From Pedobacter punctiformis (GTDB taxonomy: Bacteria > Bacteroidota > Bacteroidia > Sphingobacteriales > Sphingobacteriaceae): a DNA stretch of 64,000 nt. Every line of letters begins with the position of its first letter. Position 1 is the stretch's first letter. A program made the translations under genes and the position numbers. Below, one piece after another: positions 18,971 to 28,375 of the stretch. The DNA lies in contig NZ_JAPWGM010000001.1 of the NCBI RefSeq assembly GCF_027213715.1, positions 310,001-374,000 on the forward strand, written 5' to 3'. The notes below the pieces were generated by a model. That model ran no database searches, had not been told where the DNA came from, and saw only the letters and a list, made by a program, of their open reading frames with translations.

Positions 18971-21946
18971 TTAAAAACCAACATTTAAACCTAAAGTATA
19001 TGTTCTTGGTCTAGGGTATAAATTATAGTCAATACCTGTAATTAATTCAGGATCCAGACCTTTATATTTAGATACTACGAAAACATTTTGGCAGTTCGCT
19101 GAAATACGCATAGTTGTATTGCCTGTTTTAGATAATTTACCGAAATTATATGATAAGCCAACATTATCCATTTTCAAGAATGACGCGTTTTTCATATAAT
19201 AATCACTCATATATTGATTTGTCTGGAAATTCGTATTCAAGAAATCTGAACTTGCGTTGTTAATTAAACCACTAGGGCTTAAGATATTTGATCTAACTCC
19301 AAAGTTTGATGAAACATTATCATAAACGTAGTTACCTAAGTTAGCTCTTAACACCGTTGTTGCAGTCCATTTTTTATAAGTAAACGAAGTGTTGAAACCA
19401 AATGTAAAGTTTGGATCTGGAGATTTATAGAAATACTGATCGCCTGTATTGATTACACCATCACCATTCAAATCTTCATATACACCCTCTAAAGGAGCGC
19501 CACTTGCATTATAAACTTGTTTGTAAACGAAGAATGAACCTGGCATTTGGTTAACTGCATTATACTTTAGTGTTACACCAGTTCCACCAGCTATATCTCC
19601 CGCTCCTACTTTTGATCCTGGATCAGGGTTTAAGGTTAAATTGGTCACTTTTCTTTTATTATAGGCAGCATTGAATCCAAAATCCCAGGTAATATTATCA
19701 TTTTGGATGGCTACAAAGTTTAAACTTGCCTCTGCACCTTTAACTTCCATATTACCAACATTAGTAGTTAATAGATTGCTAAAATTTGTTCCTACCGGAA
19801 TATTAATGGTACTCAACAAGTCTTTTGTCTTTTTGTAATAAACATCAATGCTACCATACAGTCTTCCTTTTAAGAAACCATAATCTAAACCAGCATTATA
19901 AGTAGTGGTTGTTTCCCATTTTAGATCAGGATCATAGGCTGCCGGACTATAATAGTTGTAGAAAGTATTTCCAACCTGATACTGACCTTGATTTGTATTA
20001 GCATAATATTTCGCTAAATAATCGTAGTTGCCAATCCCGTCCTTGTTACCCGTTTCGCCATAGCTTAATCTCAATTTCAAATCAGATACAACTTTGCTGT
20101 CTTTTAAAAATTCTTCACCAATTACTCTCCAGGTAAAAGCTGCAGATGGGAAATATCCCCAACGATTCTCCGCAGCGAATTTAGAAGAGGCATCAGCACG
20201 CATTGTTCCTGACAAGATATATTTATCAGCAAGGGTATAGGTAAACCTTCCATAATAAGAAAGCAGTTTATTGCGATCAACAGAGAAAGGAAAAACCGGA
20301 GTTGTTAAAAGCTGACCTAAACCATTGTATGATTTGTAGTTATAATTTGTTACCGCATCATCATAATAACCATAACCAGCAGTAACATCAAATCTACTCT
20401 TAATACTTTCCACAGTATGTGCATAGTTTAAATAAAACTCAGAGAACTTATTAACTTCTGTATTTAATCTACTTGTAGCTGAACCAAAATTAGAGGCACT
20501 TTGAGCAGCGAATGAAGGGACAAATGTAGATCCATGGCCTTTAGACACATCATAGCCTAGGTTTAAATTAGCATGTAACTCTGGCAGAAAATGAAAAGAA
20601 TAGTCAAATTTAGCGTTACCAAAACTTCTTGCAGCATTACCGTGGTTATCCTGCAATCTGATTAATGCAACCGGATTTTTTGGTGCATTCGGATTTAAAC
20701 TTTTATCGGCTCTTAACCACTCATAGTACCCACCAAAAGTAGCTGGTCCTTGAACAGCTTGAGTTGGATCGAATTGAATAGCACTACCAATTGCACCATC
20801 ATTTGGGTATTGTGAAGTAGTTAACGCCCCTTTCAAGTTCAAATCAATCTTTAAATGATCTTTAAATAATCTTGGAGAAAGTGTAATTGCACCTGTTGCT
20901 CTTTTTAATTTACTTTGGATAACAACACCATCCTGATCTAAATAACCTGCAGATACGCGATAAGGAAGACCTTTGAAAGTACCGGCTATACTTAAGTTAT
21001 TATCAGTTGAGAAAGCATTTCTATAAATTTCGTCTTGCCAATCCGTATTTGCACCACCTAATATTGATTTGAATGATTTTCCATCATCATATGTAATTTC
21101 CGGATGTGCATTCACATAATCTCTAATTTGAGCTGCCGAAAGTACGTCGACTTTCTTTGCAACTGTTGCTATTGAGTTGCTTGTACTAAAAGTAATTCTA
21201 GGCGCCCCTGAACTACCTTTTTTAGTGGTAATTAAGATTACACCATTTGAGGCTCTTGAGCCATAAATTGCAGTTGCATTTGCATCTTTTAAAACAGTAA
21301 AAGTTTCAATATCGTTAGGGTTAATTAACGAAAGCGGGCTCGGCGCATTACCGATGCTGTTTCCACTAAAAGGAACTCCGTCTACCACAATTAGAGGATC
21401 ATTACTGGCATTTAATGAAGCTCCGCCACGAATACGGATTGTACTACCGCCACCTGGAGAACCACCCCCGGACGTAATATTAACCCCTGCAACTTTACCT
21501 TGAATTAATTGCTCAGGTGTGGTAATTGTACCCTTCTGAAAATCTTTTGCACTCACTGTGCTGATAGATCCCGTTAAGTTTTTCTTTTCTGCAGTACCGT
21601 AACCAATTACAACAACTTCGTTTAGTTTTTGTGCATCAGGCACCAATTGAAAACTTACTGTTGCATTTGCAGTAACGTTTACCGGCTTTTCTAAAGTTTG
21701 GTAACCGATAAAACTAACAGATAATGTTGCGGAACCATTCGTTAATCCGCTTAATTTAAAATTACCGTTTACATCAGTTGATGTACTTCTGGTTGTTCCT
21801 TTAACTAAAATGGAAGCCCCAGGTAAGGGTTGGCCGGTTTCATCAAGCACCTTTCCGGAAACAGATCCGGTTTGTGCTTTTACGATTAATGCTGCAAAAA
21901 CTAACAGCACTAAAAGCCCCTGCTTTAACAGGTAAAATACTTTCAT
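18971..21946 (-). CDS. susC: SusC-like TonB-dependent maltodextrin transporter
   Basis: The 991-residue protein has a signal peptide (to about residue 24), a carboxypeptidase-regulatory-like domain (about 27-105), the TonB box region VVVIGYGT at about 111-118, the plug (with RIRGGASLNASNDPLIVVDG) and a 22-strand barrel. It has no STN domain, so it does not signal through FecR, unlike the SusC at 554-3898. Transcription instead appears to be controlled by the LacI-type regulator upstream. It is the first gene of the susCDE unit. Confidence 0.95.
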   Translation of the reverse strand: MKVFYLLKQGLLVLLVFAALIVKAQTGSVSGKVLDETGQPLPGASILVKGTTRSTSTDVNGNFKLSGLTNGSATLSVSFIGYQTLEKPVNVTANATVSFQLVPDAQKLNEVVVIGYGTAEKKNLTGSISTVSAKDFQKGTITTPEQLIQGKVAGVNITSGGGSPGGGSTIRIRGGASLNASNDPLIVVDGVPFSGNSIGNAPSPLSLINPNDIETFTVLKDANATAIYGSRASNGVILITTKKGSSGAPRITFSTSNSIATVAKKVDVLSAAQIRDYVNAHPEITYDDGKSFKSILGGANTDWQDEIYRNAFSTDNNLSIAGTFKGLPYRVSAGYLDQDGVVIQSKLKRATGAITLSPRLFKDHLKIDLNLKGALTTSQYPNDGAIGSAIQFDPTQAVQGPATFGGYYEWLRADKSLNPNAPKNPVALIRLQDNHGNAARSFGNAKFDYSFHFLPELHANLNLGYDVSKGHGSTFVPSFAAQSASNFGSATSRLNTEVNKFSEFYLNYAHTVESIKSRFDVTAGYGYYDDAVTNYNYKSYNGLGQLLTTPVFPFSVDRNKLLSYYGRFTYTLADKYILSGTMRADASSKFAAENRWGYFPSAAFTWRVIGEEFLKDSKVVSDLKLRLSYGETGNKDGIGNYDYLAKYYANTNQGQYQVGNTFYNYYSPAAYDPDLKWETTTTYNAGLDYGFLKGRLYGSIDVYYKKTKDLLSTINIPVGTNFSNLLTTNVGNMEVKGAEASLNFVAIQNDNITWDFGFNAAYNKRKVTNLTLNPDPGSKVGAGDIAGGTGVTLKYNAVNQMPGSFFVYKQVYNASGAPLEGVYEDLNGDGVINTGDQYFYKSPDPNFTFGFNTSFTYKKWTATTVLRANLGNYVYDNVSSNFGVRSNILSPSGLINNASSDFLNTNFQTNQYMSDYYMKNASFLKMDNVGLSYNFGKLSKTGNTTMRISANCQNVFVVSKYKGLDPELITGIDYNLYPRPRTYTLGLNVGF

Positions 21947-22224
21947 ATTCGAAGCTAGTTTAGTGATATAAATTTGGTTAAATAGTATAGTGATTTACAC
22001 ATAGCCCTAATTTACAGCACTTAATGAGAATTCAAAATTTATTTAAAAAATATATTCAGCACTCAAAAATGATGCTTTAATTTTTATAAGAATCCTGCAT
22101 TTTTGTTAAAATTGTTTTTTCAAAATAATAAAAAAATAATTCATAATATATTGATATTAAGTGATTTAAAAATGTTAAAATTAAAATTCAAGTGTATTTT
22201 TTACACTAAGCCATTTTTTTAGTG

Positions 22225-22248
22225 TTTTTCGGGAACGTTCCCGAAAAA
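22225..22248. promoter_or_regulatory. LacI-family operator 1
   Basis: This is a perfect 24-base palindrome centred on AACGTT (core CGGGAACGTTCCCG with A/T arms), the classical LacI-family shape with a central CG. It lies between lacI and susC, about 280 bases before the susC start, and shares its core exactly with operator 2. Confidence 0.88.
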
Positions 22249-22269
22249 ATAGAGGCAAAACTGAAGTAG

Positions 22270-22291
22270 TTTTCGGGAACGTTCCCGAAAA
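22270..22291. promoter_or_regulatory. LacI-family operator 2
   Basis: This perfect 22-base palindrome has the same CGGGAACGTTCCCG core. Its centre is 44 bases from that of operator 1, close to four helical turns, so two dimers could bind on the same face. It probably controls the maltodextrin locus through the adjacent LacI-type protein. Confidence 0.88.
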
Positions 22292-22367
22292 TTAGATCAA
22301 ATTCTGCTTATTTTACACTAAGCTTCGAAATTTCTTAAAAAAATAAAGGCAAAAAAAGAGCTGTTTT

Positions 22368-23393
22368 TTAGTGTGTTTTTATGGCTGCAGAAGTCGAATT
22401 TCTGATGATAATTTTCGACTCTAAAATCACTTCTTCCGGTTGATTTTCATCTGTTTTATTATCCAACATTTTAAACAGTAAACCTGCTGCCTGCTCCCCT
22501 ATCTCAGTGGCGGGCTGCGTAATTGTAGTTAACGATGGATTGAGCAAGGGAGCAATTTCCAAACTGGAAAAACTAATCACTTTTAAATCTCCGGGAATAG
22601 AAATATTTAAATCGTAACAGGCATAGTATGTGGCAAAGGCCAAACGCTCTACTGATGTAAATACGCCATCTGGTTTTAATTGAGTTAAAGCTTGTTTTAT
22701 AGTAATGCTATTCTCTTCATAACTGTTACTGCAATCTACAATCAAACTCTCTTCATATTGGATACCATGTTTTCCCAAAGCATCAATATATCCCTGCATA
22801 CGCGTTTTACCAATAGAGAGGCTTTTATTAACCACCAGATAAGCAATGCGTTTACAACCCTGCTCTATTAAATGCTCAGTTGCTAAAAAACTACTGTTAT
22901 AATCGTTTGTAATTACCCTTGATGTTTCAATATCTTCATAAATCCTATCAAAAAACACCAGCGGTAATCTTTTTGGCCCAAATTTATTCAGATAATTATG
23001 ATCATTTCCTTCGCCAGAAACGGACATAATAATACCATCTGCCCGGCCATTGTGTAAGTGACGGATAAAATTTACTTCTTTTTTATATTCATCATCCGTT
23101 ACATAGATTAAAATATGATAACCGTTTTCTCTGGCTACCCTTTCAATACCATGAATGGCCTGCGAGAAATAATTATTTGCTAATTCGGGTACAATTACGG
23201 CAATGGTTTTACTTTTTTGCTCTCTTAAATTGCTTGCGTAATGGTTAGGCTGATAGTTTAATTCTTTAGCTTTAGCCAGGATACGTTCTTTTGTAGCGAT
23301 ACTAATGTCACTGTTATCCCTGAAAGCTCTGGAAATTGTAGAAGTCGATAATTTTAAGGCCTGGGCTAATTTCTTAATATTAATGCTATCCAT
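22368..23393 (-). CDS. LacI-family transcriptional regulator of the maltodextrin locus
   Basis: The 341-residue protein has an N-terminal LacI helix-turn-helix (about 5-50: NIKKLAQALKLSTSTISRAF) and a periplasmic-binding-like ligand domain (IAVIVPELANNYFSQ, then DGIIMSVSG). It lies directly upstream of susC on the same strand, and the gap between them holds two perfect LacI-type palindromes. It replaces the SusR regulator of Bacteroides in this role. Whether it represses or activates, and which sugar it senses, cannot be read here. The strain's LacI proteins of this type usually respond to the imported sugar or its product; that is family knowledge, not seen. Confidence 0.93.
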   Translation of the reverse strand: MDSINIKKLAQALKLSTSTISRAFRDNSDISIATKERILAKAKELNYQPNHYASNLREQKSKTIAVIVPELANNYFSQAIHGIERVARENGYHILIYVTDDEYKKEVNFIRHLHNGRADGIIMSVSGEGNDHNYLNKFGPKRLPLVFFDRIYEDIETSRVITNDYNSSFLATEHLIEQGCKRIAYLVVNKSLSIGKTRMQGYIDALGKHGIQYEESLIVDCSNSYEENSITIKQALTQLKPDGVFTSVERLAFATYYACYDLNISIPGDLKVISFSSLEIAPLLNPSLTTITQPATEIGEQAAGLLFKMLDNKTDENQPEEVILESKIIIRNSTSAAIKTH

Positions 23394-23741
23394 CTGGGCT
23401 ATTAAACCTAATTAACATGAAAATAATGCTGTAAATATAAACTTTAAAAATGCTAAATGAAGTTTCCAATTTTTAATTGTAAAATTTATAAAACAATTTT
23501 ACCCTAAACCTTATTATAACAGAAACTATATAAAACGGATCATTATTGAGAAACGGCTACACATTTCTTTCAAGACAGTCAATCGGTTAATGCCTTAAAT
23601 GGTAATCATCTGGGTTTATAGTAAAAAAATAATAGACTCTTTTTTAACTTAAACATTAAAAAAGTATTAAATAATTATACAATAATTTTATCATATTTGG
23701 TTTTGCAGCTACAAAACTAAACAGATAGTACAGATAAACCG
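23394..23741. other. Intergenic region between lacI and receiver gene
   Basis: This 348-base AT-rich gap separates two divergent genes. I see no reading frame, palindrome or RNA structure worth naming. TATCATATTTGG near 23690 resembles a -7 box with one mismatch and could serve the receiver gene. Confidence 0.4.
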
Positions 23742-24101
23742 ATGGAAAATAAAAAAATACTCATCGCAGATGATGACGAGGGGATTGTTGATGCGGTAAC
23801 GATGATATTAGAAGTAATGGGTTATGAGGTAGAACATACTTATGATGGCGGAACTGTTATTGATGCAGTTAAAAGCAAACCAGATCTTATTATGCTTGAC
23901 ATTTGGATGTCTGGTCACGACGGAAGGGATATTTGTAAGGCCCTGAAAAATAATCCTGATTATAAAGAAATTCCAATTTTGATGATCTCAGCAAGCAGAG
24001 ACATTAAACAATCAGCGCTTGATGCAGGTGCTAACGATTTTATGGAAAAACCTTTCGAAATGGATTCTCTTTTAAATAAGGTAAACTTACTTTTGAATTA
24101 G
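23742..24101 (+). CDS. Single-domain response regulator (CheY-like receiver)
   Basis: The protein is a receiver domain only (119 residues): acidic pair in ADDDE at about 9-13, phosphorylation site D53 (IMLDIWM), Ser83 and K103 in EKPF. It has no output domain, so it should pass phosphate on or act by protein contact. No histidine kinase is nearby. It converges with the next gene, with one base between the stops. Confidence 0.92.
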   Translation: MENKKILIADDDEGIVDAVTMILEVMGYEVEHTYDGGTVIDAVKSKPDLIMLDIWMSGHDGRDICKALKNNPDYKEIPILMISASRDIKQSALDAGANDFMEKPFEMDSLLNKVNLLLN

Positions 24102-24102
24102 C

Positions 24103-24483
24103 TTACAAAGCCACTTCTTTAAAATAAATGGTTTGAGGCAATTGTTTAAAAACAAATTCCGTCACCTCACAAAGCCAAAGTTTGTGATTTTTCCATTCGC
24201 CTTTAAAACGCTCTAAAATATAGTCACCGCCCCCACCCAAATTAGCTTCACGGATATATATCAGATTTAAAATTTCTGCATCTTCCATAGGGCCGTCGGC
24301 CATAATTAGTTTGCATTCGCTGGCAGATGCGGCTATCCATTCCAATAATTCATCAGCACCTTCAACCATTTGCAAATCGGCAATATCACCACTCCATTCA
24401 GGTATATCTGCGTACCACTCTCCTTTTGCATTTTTATAAAACCGGATTGTTCTTTCCATATTTTGTAAAGAAAAAAAATCCAT
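24103..24483 (-). CDS. Small conserved protein of unknown function (DUF6717-like)
   Basis: This soluble 126-residue protein has no signal peptide. Its pattern (FYKNAKGEWYADIPEW, then LQMVEGADELLEW) resembles a small Bacteroidota family I associate with DUF6717; this is from memory and uncertain. An internal ATG nine codons in (MERTIRFYK, at 24459) is an equally good start. No role can be given. It is divergent from dinB. Confidence 0.7.
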   Translation of the reverse strand: MDFFSLQNMERTIRFYKNAKGEWYADIPEWSGDIADLQMVEGADELLEWIAASASECKLIMADGPMEDAEILNLIYIREANLGGGGDYILERFKGEWKNHKLWLCEVTEFVFKQLPQTIYFKEVAL

Positions 24484-24561
24484 TTCAATAATCCTTATAA
24501 AATCATCAATTTTATAGATGACCTTTGTTTAATTTATCACTTACTTTGGTTGTATAAATAA

Positions 24562-25662
24562 ATGTCTGAAGAAACTCCACTGGTTTTAAGAAAAATTATT
24601 CACATTGATATGGATGCCTTTTATGCATCGGTAGAGCAACGTGATTTTCCTGAATACCGTGGAAAACCTTTGGTAGTTGGAGGAAAACCAGACAGCCGCG
24701 GTGTGGTATCGACGGCCAGTTACGAAGCCAGAAAATTCGGAATCCGATCGGCAATGCCGGCCAGCAAGGCCTACCAATTATGCCCGACTGCTATTTTTGT
24801 CTATCCTAGATTTGATGCTTACACTGCCGCTTCAAAAAGCATTCGGGAGATATTTAGCCGTTACACTGATTTAATTGAACCTTTATCCTTGGATGAGGCC
24901 TATCTGGACGTTACCGAAGATAAATTAAACATTGGCTCGGCCATTGATATTGCCAAATCGATTAAAGATGCCATAAAAAACGAACTTAATTTAACTGCCT
25001 CTGCGGGTGTGTCAGTTAATAAATTTGTCGCCAAAATTGCGTCCGATATGAATAAACCGGATGGCTTAACTTTTATTGGTCCGTCAAAAATAGAACGCTT
25101 TATGGAGAAATTGCCTGTAGAAAAATTCTTTGGTGTGGGCAAAGTAACAGCAGCTAAAATGAAGGCGATGCAAATTAATACCGGGGCCGATTTAAAGAAA
25201 TTAACAGAGCAGCAACTCATTGCACAGTTCGGTAAGTCAGGCAAGTTTTATTATAAAGTAGTGCGTGGCATTGATGAGCGTCCCGTAAGGCCAGACCGTG
25301 AAACCAAATCGGTTGGGGCTGAAGATACATTTTCAGCAGATACCAACGAAACTTCGGTAATGCATGGCTTGTTGCTTCAGATAAGTGAGATTGTAAGCAA
25401 ACGACTGGAAAAATATCAGCTTAAAGGTAAAACGCTGACGCTAAAAATAAAATTTGCTGATTTCAAAATCATCACCCGCAGCCGATCGTTTGCCATTGCT
25501 TTTAACGATGCTAAACAGATTTATAGTGAAGCCATTAAGTTATTAAACGAGGCTGATATCGGTCGCACTGAAGTACGTTTGCTCGGTATTACACTTTCAC
25601 GCTTTTATGAAGAAATAGCCGAAGATAAAATAGAAAACAACCAACTGGAATTTGATTTTTAA
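24562..25662 (+). CDS. dinB: DNA polymerase IV (Y-family translesion polymerase)
   Basis: The 366-residue protein has the Y-family palm motifs: D16 in HIDMDAFYASVEQ and D111-E112 in LSLDEAYLDVT. It also has the helix-hairpin-helix thumb (FFGVGKVTAAKM) and a little-finger domain. The C-terminus ends in QLEFDF, which resembles a beta-clamp-binding tail. It copies past damaged bases at low fidelity. A TTACTTTGG box stands about 25 bases before the start. No LexA-type site was recognised. Confidence 0.96.
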   Translation: MSEETPLVLRKIIHIDMDAFYASVEQRDFPEYRGKPLVVGGKPDSRGVVSTASYEARKFGIRSAMPASKAYQLCPTAIFVYPRFDAYTAASKSIREIFSRYTDLIEPLSLDEAYLDVTEDKLNIGSAIDIAKSIKDAIKNELNLTASAGVSVNKFVAKIASDMNKPDGLTFIGPSKIERFMEKLPVEKFFGVGKVTAAKMKAMQINTGADLKKLTEQQLIAQFGKSGKFYYKVVRGIDERPVRPDRETKSVGAEDTFSADTNETSVMHGLLLQISEIVSKRLEKYQLKGKTLTLKIKFADFKIITRSRSFAIAFNDAKQIYSEAIKLLNEADIGRTEVRLLGITLSRFYEEIAEDKIENNQLEFDF

Positions 25663-25680
25663 CATCAGCTAAATAATCCT

Positions 25681-27204
25681 TTAAATCCGGTAAGTAGGAT
25701 CTTCCATAATATTAACATCGATTACATCGCCGGCATTTTTCAATAAAAGCCTGCAATCTTCACTTAAATGTTTTAAATGAAGTTTTTTGCCCGCTTTAGC
25801 ATATCTTTCCGTTAGTTTATTTACGGCATCAATGCCCGACATATCATAAATCCTGCTTCTTTTAAAATCTACCATTACAGTATCAGGATCTGCAGCCAGG
25901 TCAAATTCTTCATTAAAAGCCGTAACGGAGCCAAAAAATAAAGGGCCAAAGATTTCGTAATGTTTTATACCTTCCGTATCGATATATTTTTTTGCCCTGA
26001 TGCGCTTTGCACTTTCCCATGCAAAAACCAATGCAGAAAGAATTACTCCAATTAACACTGCTAAAGCTAAATTATGAAGCCAAATGGTAATTGCCGCAAC
26101 TAATATCCCTACCAATACATCCTGTTTAGGCATTTTGTTAATCACCCTAAAACTCATCCATTCAAAGGTACCAATGGCTACCATGGCCATTACGCCCACT
26201 AAAGCGGCCATTGGCACACGTTCTATTATTGGAGCACCAATTAAAATAATTAACAAAATGGTTAATGCCGCTATAATTCCGGATAACCTGGCTCTTGCTC
26301 CTGCAGATAAATTAACAAGGGTTTGAGCAATCATCGGGCAACCGCCCATTCCGGTGAAAAAACCATTCAAAATATTGGCTGTTCCCTGTGCAATACTTTC
26401 CCTGTTTCCATTTCCCTTGGTTTGGGTAATTTCATCAACCAGATTTAAGGTTAATAATCCCTCTGTTAAACCTACGCCAGCCATAATCAAAGAATAAGGT
26501 AAAATAATTTTAAGGGTATCCAGATTAAAGTGAATAGCAGGAATATGAAAGGGAGGAAAGCCACCACTGACTGAAGCGATATCCTTAACCAGTTTAGTGT
26601 GAATTCCAAAGCCTAAAACAATAAGAAAAACTATAATAATGGCCACCAATGATGCTGGAACAGCCTTTGTTATTTTAGACCAGATAATTACGATGGCAAT
26701 GGTTAGCGCAACTAAACCAAGCATAATTAAAAATGGCGATCCGTTCATCCAGGTTACCTGGCCATTAACAACTGTTTTAAACTGCTCCAGTTGCGACATA
26801 AAAATAACAACTGCCAAACCATTAACAAAGCCGAACATAACAGGTTGAGGAACGAGTCGGATAAATTTTCCCAATTTAAACAATCCCACTAAAATCTGGA
26901 AAATACCTGCTAAAGCCACTGCAGCAAATACATATTCAATGCCCTGCGTTTTCATTAAAGCAATCAGTACAATTACTGTTGCACCCGCACCACCCGAAAC
27001 CATACCCGGTCTTCCACCTAAAACGGCCGTAACCAAACCCATTATAAAAGCAGCATACAAACCCGTAAGCGGTGGAAATCCGGCTAAAATGGCAAACGAT
27101 AATGATTCAGGAATCATGGTCATTGCCACCGTCAACCCAGCTAAAACCTCGGTTTTATAGTTTATCTTTTTCGAAAAATCGAAGATTTGTAAGTATGGTT
27201 TCAT
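25681..27204 (-). CDS. SulP-family anion transporter with STAS domain
   Basis: The 507-residue protein has about 12 membrane segments and the SulP N-terminal signature (VAMTMIPESLSFAILAGFPP, then LTGLYAAFIMGL), followed by a cytoplasmic STAS domain (about 400-507, VDFKRSRIYDMSGIDAV). The family moves sulfate, bicarbonate or dicarboxylates; the substrate is not clear here. It converges on dinB with 18 bases between the stops. Confidence 0.93.
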   Translation of the reverse strand: MKPYLQIFDFSKKINYKTEVLAGLTVAMTMIPESLSFAILAGFPPLTGLYAAFIMGLVTAVLGGRPGMVSGGAGATVIVLIALMKTQGIEYVFAAVALAGIFQILVGLFKLGKFIRLVPQPVMFGFVNGLAVVIFMSQLEQFKTVVNGQVTWMNGSPFLIMLGLVALTIAIVIIWSKITKAVPASLVAIIIVFLIVLGFGIHTKLVKDIASVSGGFPPFHIPAIHFNLDTLKIILPYSLIMAGVGLTEGLLTLNLVDEITQTKGNGNRESIAQGTANILNGFFTGMGGCPMIAQTLVNLSAGARARLSGIIAALTILLIILIGAPIIERVPMAALVGVMAMVAIGTFEWMSFRVINKMPKQDVLVGILVAAITIWLHNLALAVLIGVILSALVFAWESAKRIRAKKYIDTEGIKHYEIFGPLFFGSVTAFNEEFDLAADPDTVMVDFKRSRIYDMSGIDAVNKLTERYAKAGKKLHLKHLSEDCRLLLKNAGDVIDVNIMEDPTYRI

Positions 27205-27332
27205 TAAGGAATAAAAAGCGTAATGATAATCTTATACAGGTTATTCAGCACAAAGGTATTAAAGAAAGCGCTAAGAAATCTAAATGTCAGAAGTTTCCAT
27301 TTTATCCCTAAAATAAATAGCTGTTTTTCTGA

Positions 27333-27584
27333 TTAACCATGTACCAAACTATAAATTTGCTGCATGTAAACGGCTTCTTGTATCGCTGCAAAAAAGATTT
27401 CCCACTCGTCACGGGTAAACACCAAACTAATATCAGGAAATGGTGTAGAAAGGATCACAATTTCATCTCCATTAGGAGCTGTTTCTAAATAATCGTCAAA
27501 ATTGAGTTTCCGGGTGGCCTGGTTAAAAGTATCAAACTGGCTAAAAGAGAAATTCATAAGTACACCTGCACGCCAAATGTTCAA
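27333..27584 (-). CDS. Small hypothetical protein
   Basis: This 83-residue acidic protein (DDYLETAPNGDEIVILSTPF, then FTRDEWEIFFAAIQEAVYMQ) has no signal or membrane segment. Its composition is normal for a real gene and the C-terminal helix is amphipathic. The start may be the internal ATG giving MNFSFSQFDTF. I do not recognise the family. Confidence 0.6.
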   Translation of the reverse strand: MNIWRAGVLMNFSFSQFDTFNQATRKLNFDDYLETAPNGDEIVILSTPFPDISLVFTRDEWEIFFAAIQEAVYMQQIYSLVHG

Positions 27585-27851
27585 TACTTTACAATTGCGG
27601 CATTCCGTGTGATGGAAATATTTCCTTTTTGAACAAGAATGGTTGTATTACACATAGGCTATGTCTTAATCTTTGAGATTAAGGCAAATATCACATTATT
27701 TAGAATAATTCCAAATAATATTTAAAATTAATCCTTTCATCCGTATTGCTTTAAAAAACTTTAATGCTTTTGAAAGGTTTTCAACTGCTCACTTTTACAT
27801 CATTTTGAAATCCGGATGACCTGTTTTACGCTTTGATTTTCTCTATTCTGT

Positions 27852-27859
27852 TATCTTTG
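27852..27859 (+). promoter_or_regulatory. -7 promoter box TATCTTTG of the GNAT gene
   Basis: This is a perfect TAnnTTTG box, ending five bases before the ATG at 27865, with TTTG about 16 bases upstream. Transcription would begin at or next to the A of the ATG, so the mRNA is probably leaderless. Confidence 0.6.
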
Positions 27860-27864
27860 CCCCT

Positions 27865-28365
27865 ATGATCATAAGAATAGCCATAAGCGAGGATATACCC
27901 AACATTATGCAGCTTGTAAGCAAGGTAATTCCGCTGATGCGTGCTGCAGGAAATTTTCAATGGGGAGATGATTATCCAAATCCGGAAGTATTTGCCAGCG
28001 ATATTTCTATCGGCCAGTTATGGGTAGCAGAAATAGCAAATGTGGTTGTTGGCGTTTCTGCAATTACAACAGATCAGGATCCTGAATATGCGGATGCGGG
28101 CTGGAACATAAATGAGAAGGCCATTGTTACGCATCGTTTAGCTGTTGATCCGGATCAACAGGGCAAAGGTATTGCCAGGGGTTTAATGGAACAGGCAGAA
28201 GTTGTAGCAAAAGCCTGTGGTATTAACATTTTAAGAGTGGATACCAATAGTGAAAATATGGCAACTCAGGCCCTTTTTCCAAAACTTGGTTATCAGTTTA
28301 GTGGCGAAATTACACTTGCTAAACGCCCCGGACTCCGTTTTTTTTGCTACCAAAAATTATTGTAA
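27865..28365 (+). CDS. GNAT-family N-acetyltransferase
   Basis: The 166-residue protein has a GNAT fold: HRLAVDPDQQGKGIARGLME at about 92-111 holds the acetyl-CoA pyrophosphate loop (QGKGIA), followed by LRVDTNSENMATQALFPKLG. The acceptor substrate is unknown. The start is fixed by the promoter box just before it. It converges with the DUF4256 gene. Confidence 0.92.
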   Translation: MIIRIAISEDIPNIMQLVSKVIPLMRAAGNFQWGDDYPNPEVFASDISIGQLWVAEIANVVVGVSAITTDQDPEYADAGWNINEKAIVTHRLAVDPDQQGKGIARGLMEQAEVVAKACGINILRVDTNSENMATQALFPKLGYQFSGEITLAKRPGLRFFCYQKLL

Positions 28366-28375
28366 AATCAGGCAT

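Larger units (their letters stand above)
22199..22323. repeat. Direct repeat TTTTACACTAAGC flanking the twin palindromes
   Basis: TTTTACACTAAGC occurs at 22199-22211 and again at 22311-22323, 112 bases apart, bracketing both operators. Related inverted text (TTTTTTAGTGT) occurs near 22215 and 22364. This may be a second regulator site set or a by-product of local duplication. Confidence 0.5.
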
